Program-made: the position numbers and the translations under genes
Shown here: positions 1 to 6,535 of the stretch, piece by piece
Position numbering within the stretch: position 1 is the first letter of the stretch
Layout of the letters: every line of letters starts with the position of its first letter
Notes under the pieces: model-generated
Told to the model about the DNA's origin: nothing
What the model saw: the letters and a program-made list of their open reading frames with translations, nothing else
The model's database searches: none
Source of the DNA: Anaerolineae bacterium
Lineage (GTDB): Bacteria; Chloroflexota; Anaerolineae; 4572-78; NAK82
NCBI GenBank assembly: GCA_030598425.1
Contig: JAUVPY010000044.1
Span: 1-10,410 of the forward strand
Direction: 5' to 3'
Length of the DNA: 10,410 bases

Positions 1-2285
1 GGCACCGTCTCAGCGCAGGGGACGACAAAAGCGCGAGGTAGCACGTCCAGGTTCTCGTAGACCCGCACCTCTTCGTCGTAAACCAGCCGGTAGCTGTCGT
101 TAGGAATCTCTTGCGTGGTTAACACATAGCGGACACCCAACAGATCCAGCAGCGCTGAATCGAGGGCGTGGTAGCCCGGCGCGTAGATGGGCGCGATGCG
201 GTTGTAGAGCAGATCGCCTTGCTCCTGGATAAGGCCCATATAACGGGCGTATTGGGCGGGGATGATGGAATCATAGCCGCGTACGTCTTCCAGGTTCCAA
301 TATGTGCCGGTGTTGGCGATGAAGGTACGTGGCTCGCCAGGCGCGTTGAAGCTGGCAATGCGAAAGTGCGGGTCTTCCACCTGGCGTTCCAGCAGCCATT
401 CAACCACGGGCGGTCGAAAATCGAGCAGCGACGGATCGGCGGCGGGGTTGAATCCGTAGCCTGCCGCCAGCAAGTCAAGGGCGATGACGACCACAGCCAG
501 AGGCTTCCAGACAGCCAACCCCCCCAGCCGTCTCGGCAAATAGATGGGACAGCGGCAGATACGCAAGACAGCGCCAGACGCCATCGTAAACAAGAAGAAT
601 TTGAAGAAATTGGGCCACTGATACCCTAGAAACTGTCCTCCATCGGCGAAAGCGTGTTGGGCTAGTTCGGAGCCATCTACGACCAATTGAGCCAGGCGGA
701 TGAATGGAGCGGGGAGAATCAGGATGACCAACATCACGATCACGCCAGCCAGCCCACCCCAAAAGGCCAACCAGCCGACGTAACGGCTAAAAGAATAGAG
801 TGAGTAACGGGAGGCACTGGCCTGTTTAGCCTCAGCGTCAGCTCGATCTCGTGGGCTGACCCTGCGTGCCAGGTAGGTCGCGCCCAACCCTGCCAGCACG
901 GCGATGCTCAACGTAAAGGGATACACCCAGCGGAAAGGGGAATGAAGCTGGTTCCAAAAGGGGAGCCCATGGTAAAGCAGAGCGTAAAGGGGTGTGCCGA
1001 AGGCAAAAAGCAGCGACAAAACGGCCAGCAACGCGAAAATCCATACTTGAGGCATCCGATGAAGTGGCCGATCGGGGGATGAAAGCATCGCAGAGTTGGA
1101 ACCTTTATTCCGCTTATCGGCTATCACATCCGCTGCCCATCCCCAAACCGCCATCACCGCCAGCAGCAGCGGCAGAATCCCCACGTATGCTCCGGCTTCC
1201 ACGCTGGTCTTGGTGTCCCAGCCAGTGCAATAAGGGCAAAGCGGGTTGACCTGCCCGTAGGCGTTAAGGCCAACCGGCAGCCAGCGGCGGGCGATCAGGT
1301 CGAAATATGTGTGATGGCTGGGGTTGCCGAAGAAATCTGGGACCAGGAAAGAAATAATCCTTCGGCTTGGGAGCGCCCAGCCGGCCACGTCGGCATAAGT
1401 AACTGACCCCACGCGAAAGTTGCGGCTGGCAACCTCGTAAAGCGGTACAAACTGGATGGCCCCCAGCCCCAGCCCCAGCAGTACCATCACCACCAGCCAG
1501 CCGCCCATCCGCAATGTTGGACCCCAGACGCGCTGGCGTCTTTGGAGGACGATCAATCGACATAGCGCATAGAACGCGCTGACCAGGAGCACGTAGTAGG
1601 TAATCTCGACGTGACCGGCCAGAATCTGAATCCCCAGCACGAAGGCACCGAGCACGATGTAGGGGACAGGGGAATAGGCGACCGGTCCTTTCTGCTCCTG
1701 TTTGCGGATCACGATCTCGATCATCGTTAGCACCAGCGGAAGCCAGACAGCGGCCGCAATGATCATCGTGAAGACGACACTAACGACGAAGAATCCGCTC
1801 AACTGGAACGTGATACCTCCGACAAGGCCACCCAATCGGTTGGCGCCCAAAACTCTCAAGAAAATGTAGGTGAACAGGCCCGCCAACCAGAATTGAATTA
1901 CGGTGAACCAGCCATAGGCTTTGGTCAGTGCCATTACGTAGAAAATCAAGCTGAGGGGATACAATGCAGAGTGCTGGCCGTTCGCTAGAAACGGGTGTCC
2001 GGCAAAAAGGTAGGGGTCCCACAAAGGAATGGACCGAGCCTGGATGCTCTGCGTGATAAAACGCTTCCAGACGTAGTTTTCCAGGATCAGGTCCGAGAGG
2101 AGAGCATTATGCGGGCGGCCGACGCTTAATTCGTCGGCGGAGGAAGCCCAAGGCTCGCCGACAAACAGATTATCCAGGGGAAGGAGTGTGCGACTCCCCA
2201 GCGTAACTGGCCCAAACAGCAGAAGCGGCAGGATAAAGAGAAGGAGGGCAACTAGGATATCCTGCCGGTTTATGCGCGCGCGCAA
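1..2285 (-). CDS. YfhO-family multi-spanning membrane protein (putative GT-C-type glycosyltransferase), 3' end cut by window edge
   Basis: This open frame runs without a stop for 761 codons and leaves the window at position 1, so the C-terminus is missing. There are many hydrophobic segments: near residues 9-28, 107-121, 126-145, 152-190, 207-245, 261-281, 363-383, 411-432, 456-472, 503-525 and 590-610. Conserved-looking pieces are the extracytoplasmic IPLWDPYLFAGHPFLANGQ (86-104), the FFGNPSHH region (319-326) and HSPFRW (448-453). This layout matches the YfhO family, whose Bacillus and Listeria members transfer sugars from polyprenyl phosphate to envelope polymers; that substrate link is inferred here. 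The start is TTG at 2285-2283, chosen because a perfect AGGAGG lies 8 nt upstream and no in-frame ATG is near. Residues 350-353 form a CPYC motif in a loop. It follows the glycosyltransferase gene by 12 nt. Family is fairly sure; the acceptor is unknown. Confidence 0.85.
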   Translation of the reverse strand, partial: MRARINRQDILVALLLFILPLLLFGPVTLGSRTLLPLDNLFVGEPWASSADELSVGRPHNALLSDLILENYVWKRFITQSIQARSIPLWDPYLFAGHPFLANGQHSALYPLSLIFYVMALTKAYGWFTVIQFWLAGLFTYIFLRVLGANRLGGLVGGITFQLSGFFVVSVVFTMIIAAAVWLPLVLTMIEIVIRKQEQKGPVAYSPVPYIVLGAFVLGIQILAGHVEITYYVLLVSAFYALCRLIVLQRRQRVWGPTLRMGGWLVVMVLLGLGLGAIQFVPLYEVASRNFRVGSVTYADVAGWALPSRRIISFLVPDFFGNPSHHTYFDLIARRWLPVGLNAYGQVNPLCPYCTGWDTKTSVEAGAYVGILPLLLAVMAVWGWAADVIADKRNKGSNSAMLSSPDRPLHRMPQVWIFALLAVLSLLFAFGTPLYALLYHGLPFWNQLHSPFRWVYPFTLSIAVLAGLGATYLARRVSPRDRADAEAKQASASRYSLYSFSRYVGWLAFWGGLAGVIVMLVILILPAPFIRLAQLVVDGSELAQHAFADGGQFLGYQWPNFFKFFLFTMASGAVLRICRCPIYLPRRLGGLAVWKPLAVVVIALDLLAAGYGFNPAADPSLLDFRPPVVEWLLERQVEDPHFRIASFNAPGEPRTFIANTGTYWNLEDVRGYDSIIPAQYARYMGLIQEQGDLLYNRIAPIYAPGYHALDSALLDLLGVRYVLTTQEIPNDSYRLVYDEEVRVYENLDVLPRAFVVPCAETV

Positions 2286-2293
2286 TGCACAGA

Positions 2294-2299
2294 CCTCCT
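2294..2299 (-). promoter_or_regulatory. Ribosome binding site AGGAGG deciding the TTG start of the YfhO gene
   Basis: Read on the minus strand this is a perfect AGGAGG placed 8 nt before the TTG at 2285. Its first two bases are also the last two bases of the TAG stop codon of the upstream glycosyltransferase gene. Ribosomes finishing that gene therefore sit directly on this site, which suggests translational coupling. No other in-frame start nearby has comparable spacing. Confidence 0.8.
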
Positions 2300-3050
2300 A
2301 AGCTTTGGCCTCTATTGCGCGGGAAGCAGATTGGACGTGACGATGACGCCAGCGAATCTCGAAAACACGTGCCGCTGCCTCAAACTTCACCGGTACTGTC
2401 ATCTTGCTCTGTCCGATGCGACGATCCTCAAAATAGATAGGGGTTTCAAGGACGCGCAAGCCGATTTTTTCGGAGACGTAGGCCATCTCAACCTGGAAGA
2501 CATACCCGTTGGACCGAATGCGCTCCAGTCCGATCTGTTCCAGGGCGCTACTCCGCCAGCACTTGAAGCCGGCGGTGGCATCTTTGGAACGTACTCCCAA
2601 GATGAGGCGGGTCCAGATAGAATTGGCCCACCAACTCAAGAACCAACGACCTACACCCCACCGCTCATCAATCTGCCCCCCCGGCACATAGCGTGATCCA
2701 ACTACCACATCGTAGTCCTTGATCAATTCAAGGAATTTGGGGATGTAGGAGGGTGAGTGAGAAAAATCGGCATCCATCTGGATGATGAAATCGGCGTCGC
2801 CTTCCAATGCCCACGTGAAGCCCTGTACGTAAGCGGTGCCCAGCCCCAGCTTGCCTTGGCGATGCATCACGTGGAGTCTGCCAGGGTAGCGTTGCGCCAA
2901 GTTATCGGCAATCTGGCCCGTGCCGTCTGGCGATGCATCGTCTACAAAAAGGATCTCCAGCCCCTCGATACCGAGCTCCAGAAGTTCGGTAGTGATTGTT
3001 GGCAGATTGTCGGCTTCGTTATAGGTGGGGATAACCACTACAGTTTTCAT
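2298..3050 (-). CDS. Polyprenol-phosphate (dolichol-phosphate mannose synthase-like) glycosyltransferase, GT2 family
   Basis: This 250-residue cytoplasmic enzyme probably moves a sugar from a nucleotide donor to a polyprenyl phosphate. The N-terminus [17 protein letters not shown] is the classic GT2 opening. The nucleotide-binding [10 protein letters not shown] is at residues 35-44 and the metal-binding DAD at 93-95 (MDADFSHSP). Further hallmarks of the DPM1 group are [10 protein letters not shown] (116-125), DATAGFK (157-163) and [10 protein letters not shown] (208-217). No membrane helix follows the catalytic domain, unlike CsbB- or GtrB-type enzymes, so it resembles the soluble DPM1 class. 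An in-frame TTG at 3179 would add 43 residues, but those do not look like a GT2 domain and overlap a terminator-like hairpin, so the ATG at 3050 is preferred; no strong Shine-Dalgarno supports it. The stop overlaps the ribosome site of the YfhO gene. The sugar (mannose or other) cannot be told from sequence. Confidence 0.9.
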   Translation of the reverse strand: MKTVVVIPTYNEADNLPTITTELLELGIEGLEILFVDDASPDGTGQIADNLAQRYPGRLHVMHRQGKLGLGTAYVQGFTWALEGDADFIIQMDADFSHSPSYIPKFLELIKDYDVVVGSRYVPGGQIDERWGVGRWFLSWWANSIWTRLILGVRSKDATAGFKCWRSSALEQIGLERIRSNGYVFQVEMAYVSEKIGLRVLETPIYFEDRRIGQSKMTVPVKFEAAARVFEIRWRHRHVQSASRAIEAKA

Positions 3051-3126
3051 AGAGTTTCTACCGCAAGTTTGATAGAATTGGAGGTCATATATGCTGACTG
3101 GAGGGAAATGGCCCGCTCCTACCAGG

Positions 3127-3176
3127 AAAACAAAATAAGGGGCAAACGCTCTGCGAAGTACAGAACTCGATGCCCC
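3127..3176 (-). terminator. Terminator-like hairpin with T-rich tail in the leader of the glycosyltransferase gene (possible attenuator)
   Basis: On the minus strand GGGGCA (3176-3171) pairs with TGCCCC (3144-3139). Inside, TTCTG pairs with CAGAG around a 7-nt loop. The outer stem is followed at once by TTATTTTGTTTT (3138-3127), an imperfect T tract. The element lies downstream of the leftward promoter and 76 nt before the glycosyltransferase ATG, so it would act on that operon's own transcript. It may be a real attenuator, or a site that ends stray leftward transcription. The internal loop and the interrupted T tract keep confidence moderate. Confidence 0.4.
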
Positions 3177-3230
3177 CAAGCGGCGCCCATTGCCTACACC
3201 AGCGACGTGTGTCTTAACATTCTGATGCTG

Positions 3231-3259
3231 ATTATACTACGAGCACACATAAAGGTCAA
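3231..3259 (-). promoter_or_regulatory. Leftward sigma-70-type promoter for the glycosyltransferase/YfhO operon
   Basis: On the minus strand TTGACC (3259-3254) is followed by exactly 17 nt and then a perfect TATAAT (3236-3231). Transcription would begin near 3224, leaving a leader of about 175 nt before the ATG at 3050. The match is close to the housekeeping consensus and the position is right for the only leftward genes. Confidence 0.75.
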
Positions 3260-3289
3260 TTTGGTTGAAAAAAGTGGCCTTAATTACCA

Positions 3290-3318
3290 TTGACAGGTCG
3301 TCAGCCGAATGATATACT
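3290..3318 (+). promoter_or_regulatory. Rightward sigma-70-type promoter with extended -10 for the FHA/SUMF1/fmt unit
   Basis: A perfect TTGACA (3290-3295) is followed by 17 nt and TATACT (3313-3318), preceded by TGA, which makes an extended -10. The predicted start is near 3325, giving a leader of about 120 nt before the FHA start codon. It is back to back with the leftward promoter, with 30 bp between the two -35 boxes, so a regulator bound between them could affect both. Confidence 0.75.
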
Positions 3319-3350
3319 TGAAGCATCTTAGCTTGGAACTTTTACAGAAA

Positions 3351-3405
3351 GGATTTGCGGCACTGGAATCCTCGCCCAGGCTTGCTTAATAATGTAATGC
3401 AAGCC
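3351..3405 (+). other. Two small hairpins in the FHA gene leader
   Basis: GGATT (3351-3355) can pair with AATCC (3367-3371) around an 11-nt loop. GGCTTGC (3379-3385) pairs perfectly with GCAAGCC (3399-3405) around a 13-nt AT-rich loop. There is no T tract after the second, so it is not an obvious terminator. The stems are short and a role is unproven. Confidence 0.3.
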
Positions 3406-3446
3406 GTGGAGTTTGTGACTGTTGTGGGATAGGGAAGCCACCGGCA

Positions 3447-4553
3447 ATGTACAAGTATAATTGCCGCAAATGCCCCATTCGAAACCGCTGCATTGATGAG
3501 AGTGCCAATGCTCCTAGTGTTAAGGAGATTATTCGGCAGGCCTTCGCTGCGCGTACTGACACGCGGGAGACATGGGGGTCGCTGCAGCCCCACTGCTTGC
3601 TCCTGATAGCCGAGGAGGAGCGTGCGCGGACAGCGCCGCGTGAGTCGATGTTGAGCCGTCGCCTGCGCCAGGCGCGCGAGGCCAGAGAGCAAACAGCCAA
3701 GGCTCTCTCCTCGTCAGCCGGACGGAAGCCGGATTATCTTCAGCCTGTCTCACCGGTTTCCCCTCAGGTGAAGCCCCAGCCAAAGGAGCTACCCGCCGAC
3801 GTCACTGAGCCGCCCGCCGCCCTCCCAGAAGTTCCTGCCCGCGAGCCCTCAATTGCCACCGACCGTGCATCGCCACGCTGGCTCACTTTAGCTGCCAGCG
3901 GGCGACACATCGCGTTGCCAGCTAACAAGGAATTGGTACTGGGCCGTTTCGACCCAAACTTCGGCGTTCCGCCCGATGTCGATCTGGCCTATGAAGATCG
4001 AGAGACAAGAACTGTTTCGCGCCAACACGCCAGAATCGTCAGCGCGGCAGGCCACCACTCGATCGAAGACCTGGGCAGCCGCCACGGTCTGTTTGTAAAT
4101 GGGGAGCAACTGAGGCCTGGGCCGCCTCACGAACTTCAACTGGGCGACCAGGTCGAACTGGGCAGTGTCCAACTTCTCTATGATACGATACCTTCCCACG
4201 TGCTGGATTTTGCTCCTTCCGCCAGCGTCCGTCATTTTCTTATCGTTACGCCCACAGGACGTAGGCTAGCCATCGCCCCACCCGAAGATGTCCTGATCGG
4301 TCGTTCCGATCGCTACGTCGACTTTGTGCCTGACGTCGACCTCAGCCGCGAGGGGGAGGTAGCGGTCCGCGTCTCGCGGCGTCACGCTATAATCACCTGG
4401 CGTGGTCGTGTTCCGCATTTGGAAGACCTGGGTAGTGGCTTTGGAACCCGACTCAACGGACAAACGTTGTTTATTGGTCAGGCCGTCTCTCTCAAACCGG
4501 GTGATCACATTTGGTTGGGTGGTTGTGTGTTGGCTTACGATATCGAACTGTGA
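3447..4553 (+). CDS. Double FHA-domain protein with N-terminal cysteine cluster
   Basis: This 368-residue cytoplasmic protein has three parts. Residues 1-50 carry Cys6, Cys9 and Cys15 (CRKCPIRNRC) plus His49-Cys50, which could bind zinc. A charged helix-like stretch (55-90) and a proline-rich linker (98-140) follow. FHA1 spans about 145-246 with GR (166-167), SRQHA (191-195), DLGSRHG (208-214) and VNG (217-219). FHA2 spans about 263-366 with GR (285-286), SRRHA (310-314), DLGSGFG (327-333) and LNG (336-338). These are the residues that grip phosphothreonine peptides in the family, so it is probably an adaptor for phosphorylated partners; no kinase is in view. The ATG at 3447 has AGGGAAG 9 nt upstream. 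It is the first gene after the rightward promoter and is followed 57 nt later by the SUMF1-like gene. Partners are unknown. Confidence 0.88.
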   Translation: MYKYNCRKCPIRNRCIDESANAPSVKEIIRQAFAARTDTRETWGSLQPHCLLLIAEEERARTAPRESMLSRRLRQAREAREQTAKALSSSAGRKPDYLQPVSPVSPQVKPQPKELPADVTEPPAALPEVPAREPSIATDRASPRWLTLAASGRHIALPANKELVLGRFDPNFGVPPDVDLAYEDRETRTVSRQHARIVSAAGHHSIEDLGSRHGLFVNGEQLRPGPPHELQLGDQVELGSVQLLYDTIPSHVLDFAPSASVRHFLIVTPTGRRLAIAPPEDVLIGRSDRYVDFVPDVDLSREGEVAVRVSRRHAIITWRGRVPHLEDLGSGFGTRLNGQTLFIGQAVSLKPGDHIWLGGCVLAYDIEL

Positions 4554-4610
4554 CCTGCGGCGGGAGAAGCCGAGGGTTTTGGTCTCAAGATTGGCCACGA
4601 GGTGCGAAAT

Positions 4611-5390
4611 ATGATGCAGGATCCCTCAGTTATGTCCGACGACACATCAATGTCTGCCATCGTTTGGCCTGCAGATGGCAAAGAAATGGTGTTCGTTCCT
4701 GGCGGCACCTTTCCTATGGGTGGCAACGACGGGAGCCCGGAACACCAGCCGGAACACCAAATGCACGTTGCAGACTTCTACATCGATCGCTGGTCGGTGA
4801 CAAACGCCGAGTACAAGAGGTTCGTAGATGCAACCAACCATCCTATTCCAAACTACGACGTTAGTTGGTGCGACACCCGCGACTACAATTGGGATCCCGA
4901 GCCCCGGATGTTCCCCGACGGCAAGGCCGACCACCCGGTAGTGCTCGTCACCTGGGAAGATGCCATGGCCTACGCAGCTTGGGCGGAGAAACGCTTGCCC
5001 ACCGAAGCTGAATGGGAGCGCGCCGCTCGCGGCCTGGATGGGCGACGATATCCGTGGGGGAGTGAGTTTGTGTCGGGTCTCTGCAATTGCAAGGAGGTTG
5101 GACTGGGAGGGACCAGCCCCATCGGTCAGTTTTCACCCGAGGGAGACACGCCGGAGGGCTTGGTGGATATGCTGGGTAACGTGTGGGAATGGACTAATAG
5201 CCTTTTCCGGCCTTATCCCTACGATCCTGATGATGGACGTGAAAGCCGTCAAGCGAGAGGGTTCCGTGTGTTGCGCGGTGCCTCGTGGATTAATGATGCC
5301 AACGTAGTGCACTGTCTGTCGCGATTGGATGGTGACTTTCAATTTTACAACAACGTTGGTTTTCGCTGCGCCGTATCGCCTGAGCAATAG
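4611..5390 (+). CDS. SUMF1/FGE-sulfatase fold protein lacking the FGE cysteine pair
   Basis: This 259-residue protein has the hallmarks of the formylglycine-generating-enzyme fold: FVPGGTFPMGG (28-38), the VTNAEYKRF block (63-71), PVVLVTWEDAMAYAAW (109-124), RLPTEAEWERAAR (128-140), YPWG (147-150), LGNVWEWT (188-195), RVLRGASW (219-226) and GFRCA (250-254). True aerobic FGEs carry two cysteines five residues apart just after the GGSW-like motif; here those positions read Asn228 and Val233, and the nearby Cys235 is out of register. It is therefore unlikely to oxidise sulfatase cysteines and may be a binding or regulatory member. No signal peptide is seen, so it is probably cytoplasmic. The ATG at 4611 is chosen because GAGGTG (4599-4604) lies 6 nt upstream; the GTG at 4602 would overlap that site. 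The gap to fmt is 14 nt. Confidence 0.85.
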   Translation: MMQDPSVMSDDTSMSAIVWPADGKEMVFVPGGTFPMGGNDGSPEHQPEHQMHVADFYIDRWSVTNAEYKRFVDATNHPIPNYDVSWCDTRDYNWDPEPRMFPDGKADHPVVLVTWEDAMAYAAWAEKRLPTEAEWERAARGLDGRRYPWGSEFVSGLCNCKEVGLGGTSPIGQFSPEGDTPEGLVDMLGNVWEWTNSLFRPYPYDPDDGRESRQARGFRVLRGASWINDANVVHCLSRLDGDFQFYNNVGFRCAVSPEQ

Positions 5391-5404
5391 ACGGAGTGTC
5401 AACG

Positions 5405-6370
5405 ATGCCTCATCGTGTTGTTTTTATGGGCACCCCCCAATTTGCCATACCTACTTTGAAATGGTTGATTGACGAGTATTCCTCGACAGGGGGGAATGCG
5501 GAAGTTGTGGGGGTCTTCACGCAGCCTGACCGTCCTAAGGGGCGTGGGAGAAAACTTGAGCCTTCGCCTGTGAAGATGTTGGCTCAAGAGCACGGGTTGC
5601 ATGTGCTGGAGCCGGAATCACTACGAACCCCTGAGACGCTGGCCGAATTACGGGCCTTGCAACCAGATGTGATCATCGTGGCTGCCTTTGGGCAGATTCT
5701 CCCCGTTTCGGTGCTTGAACTGCCGCCGTATGGGTGCCTCAACGTGCATGCTTCGATGCTTCCGCGCTGGCGGGGAGCGGCCCCGGTGGCTGCCGCGATT
5801 CTGGCCGGCGATGATATCACTGGTGTGACCATTATGCAGATGGATGCCGGGCTGGATACTGGTGCTGTTGTGAGCCAGCGATCCCAGTCCATCACCCCTG
5901 AGGATACGAGCGAGACACTCACTGCCCGCCTCGCCCAACTCGGCGCTGAGCTACTGCGCGATACACTGCCTGATTGGTTCGCTGGCGCTATCGAGCCGCA
6001 GCCCCAGGACGAGGCGTTGGTGACGCACGCTCCCCAGATCAAAAAAGAGCAGGGGCATATCAATTGGAGCGAGCCTGCAGACGCTATTGCCCGGCGGGTG
6101 CGGGCATTTTTTCCCTGGCCCGGTGCTTATACCCACTGGCAAGGCAAGCCGTTGAAGATCTTGCGCGCTGCCGCCACGGAATCCTGGCAGTGGGAGGAGA
6201 GAGAGGATCCATTGCCGGGTACGGTCGTCGCCGGCGCTGAAGGCCCCGTAGTAAGCGCAGGTCGGGGCGCACTTAAATTATACGAGGTGCAACTGGCTGG
6301 CAAACGTCCGACGGCGGCCGATGCCTTTGCGCGTGGTGCACGGGGGTTTGTTGGTGACCGCCTAGCATGA
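5405..6370 (+). CDS. fmt: Methionyl-tRNA formyltransferase
   Basis: The product (321 residues, normal length) adds a formyl group from 10-formyl-tetrahydrofolate to initiator Met-tRNA in the cytoplasm. The N-terminus VVFMGTPQFAIPTL is diagnostic. The catalytic trio of the family is intact: Asn113 and His115 in CLNVHASMLPRWRGAAP, and Asp151 in MDAGLDTG. The folate-domain segment ends near residue 200 and is followed by the C-terminal tRNA-binding domain (about 205-315), which includes INWSEPADAIARRVRAF and the FPWPGAYT motif. GGAG at 5393-5396 lies 8 nt before the ATG at 5405. It follows the SUMF1-like gene by 14 nt and is probably its operon mate. The usual partner def (peptide deformylase) is not in this window. 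No clear terminator follows; the next promoter begins 20 nt after the stop. Confidence 0.97.
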   Translation: MPHRVVFMGTPQFAIPTLKWLIDEYSSTGGNAEVVGVFTQPDRPKGRGRKLEPSPVKMLAQEHGLHVLEPESLRTPETLAELRALQPDVIIVAAFGQILPVSVLELPPYGCLNVHASMLPRWRGAAPVAAAILAGDDITGVTIMQMDAGLDTGAVVSQRSQSITPEDTSETLTARLAQLGAELLRDTLPDWFAGAIEPQPQDEALVTHAPQIKKEQGHINWSEPADAIARRVRAFFPWPGAYTHWQGKPLKILRAAATESWQWEEREDPLPGTVVAGAEGPVVSAGRGALKLYEVQLAGKRPTAADAFARGARGFVGDRLA

Positions 6371-6390
6371 GGCTACTTCCCATAAACCTC

Positions 6391-6419
6391 TTGCCATTTG
6401 CTGGCGCGTCGTGTATAAT
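6391..6419 (+). promoter_or_regulatory. Sigma-70-type promoter for the pdtaS-pdtaR-nadE unit
   Basis: TTGCCA (6391-6396), a 17-nt spacer and a perfect TATAAT (6414-6419) lie between fmt and the histidine kinase gene. The predicted start is near 6426. The resulting leader of about 110 nt is mostly occupied by the long hairpin described at 6445-6519. Confidence 0.75.
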
Positions 6420-6444
6420 TGTGACCGACAATATCGAGTGGGGC

Positions 6445-6519
6445 AGCAAGTAGCAGGTAACAGGTAGCAGGTAAAGAGTTGCAAGCAACTGGTCTGCTAT
6501 TTGTTACCTGCTAGTTGCT
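6445..6519 (+). repeat. Heptamer-repeat palindrome forming a long hairpin in the pdtaS leader
   Basis: The left half is a run of 7-nt units: GCAAGTA, GCAGGTA, ACAGGTA, GCAGGTA (6446-6473). The right half reads as the complement in the same 7-nt phase: TGCTATT, TGTTACC, TGCTAGT, TGCTAAC (6495-6522). TAGCAGGTAACA (6451-6462) pairs perfectly with TGTTACCTGCTA (6502-6513). Allowing one mismatch and G-U pairs, the stem runs from 6445/6519 inward to 6472/6492, with a separate palindrome AGTTGC-AA-GCAACT (6477-6490) at the tip. TAGCAGGTAA also occurs twice directly (6451, 6465). Short heptanucleotide tandem repeats are known in cyanobacteria and other bacteria; I see no other copy here. The hairpin ends 4 nt before GGCGAG (6524-6529), the likely ribosome site of pdtaS. 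Confidence 0.85.
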
Positions 6520-6535
6520 AACTGGCGAGAACCCA

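Larger units (their letters stand above)
3051..3446. other. Divergent intergenic control region, no gene seen
   Basis: These 396 bases separate the leftward glycosyltransferase/YfhO unit from the rightward FHA unit. They hold two outward-facing promoters, a terminator-like hairpin in the leftward leader, and two modest hairpins in the rightward leader. Frames across it give only low-complexity or non-family peptides, and I find no convincing small gene. Confidence 0.7.

Noticed and set aside
119..762. Possible frameshift in the YfhO gene, because open frames at 119-478 and 475-762 on the same strand looked like fragments
   Set aside because: Re-reading the run of seven C at 519-525 keeps the long frame open: it continues as LGGLAVWKPLAVVV and on to the window edge. 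The fragments are in other frames and do not look like real protein.
3051..3179. Longer glycosyltransferase starting at TTG 3179
   Set aside because: The extra 43 residues do not resemble a GT2 N-terminus, the region overlaps the terminator-like hairpin, and the family start is [12 protein letters not shown] at 3050.
3051..3230. Canonical ANTAR target (two hairpins with six-base loops, A first and G fourth) in the glycosyltransferase leader
   Set aside because: Loops found there are 7 nt, or 5 nt if a G-U closing pair is allowed; no pair of correct hexaloops was seen, so I do not call a PdtaR site.
2757..3293. Plus-strand frame of 178 codons opposite the glycosyltransferase
   Set aside because: It is antisense to a well-recognised gene, has no ribosome site and runs through the leftward promoter; a shadow frame.
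3397..3432. Eleven-codon upstream reading frame (MQAVEFVTVVG) in the FHA leader
   Set aside because: There is no Shine-Dalgarno before its ATG and no codon pattern suggesting a leader peptide; it is probably chance.
6446..6522. CRISPR array suggested by short repeated units
   Set aside because: Units are 7 nt, contiguous, and arranged as a palindrome; there are no spacers and no cas genes.
6371..6535. Intrinsic terminator of fmt formed by the long hairpin
   Set aside because: No T tract follows the hairpin, and a good promoter lies between the fmt stop and the hairpin.
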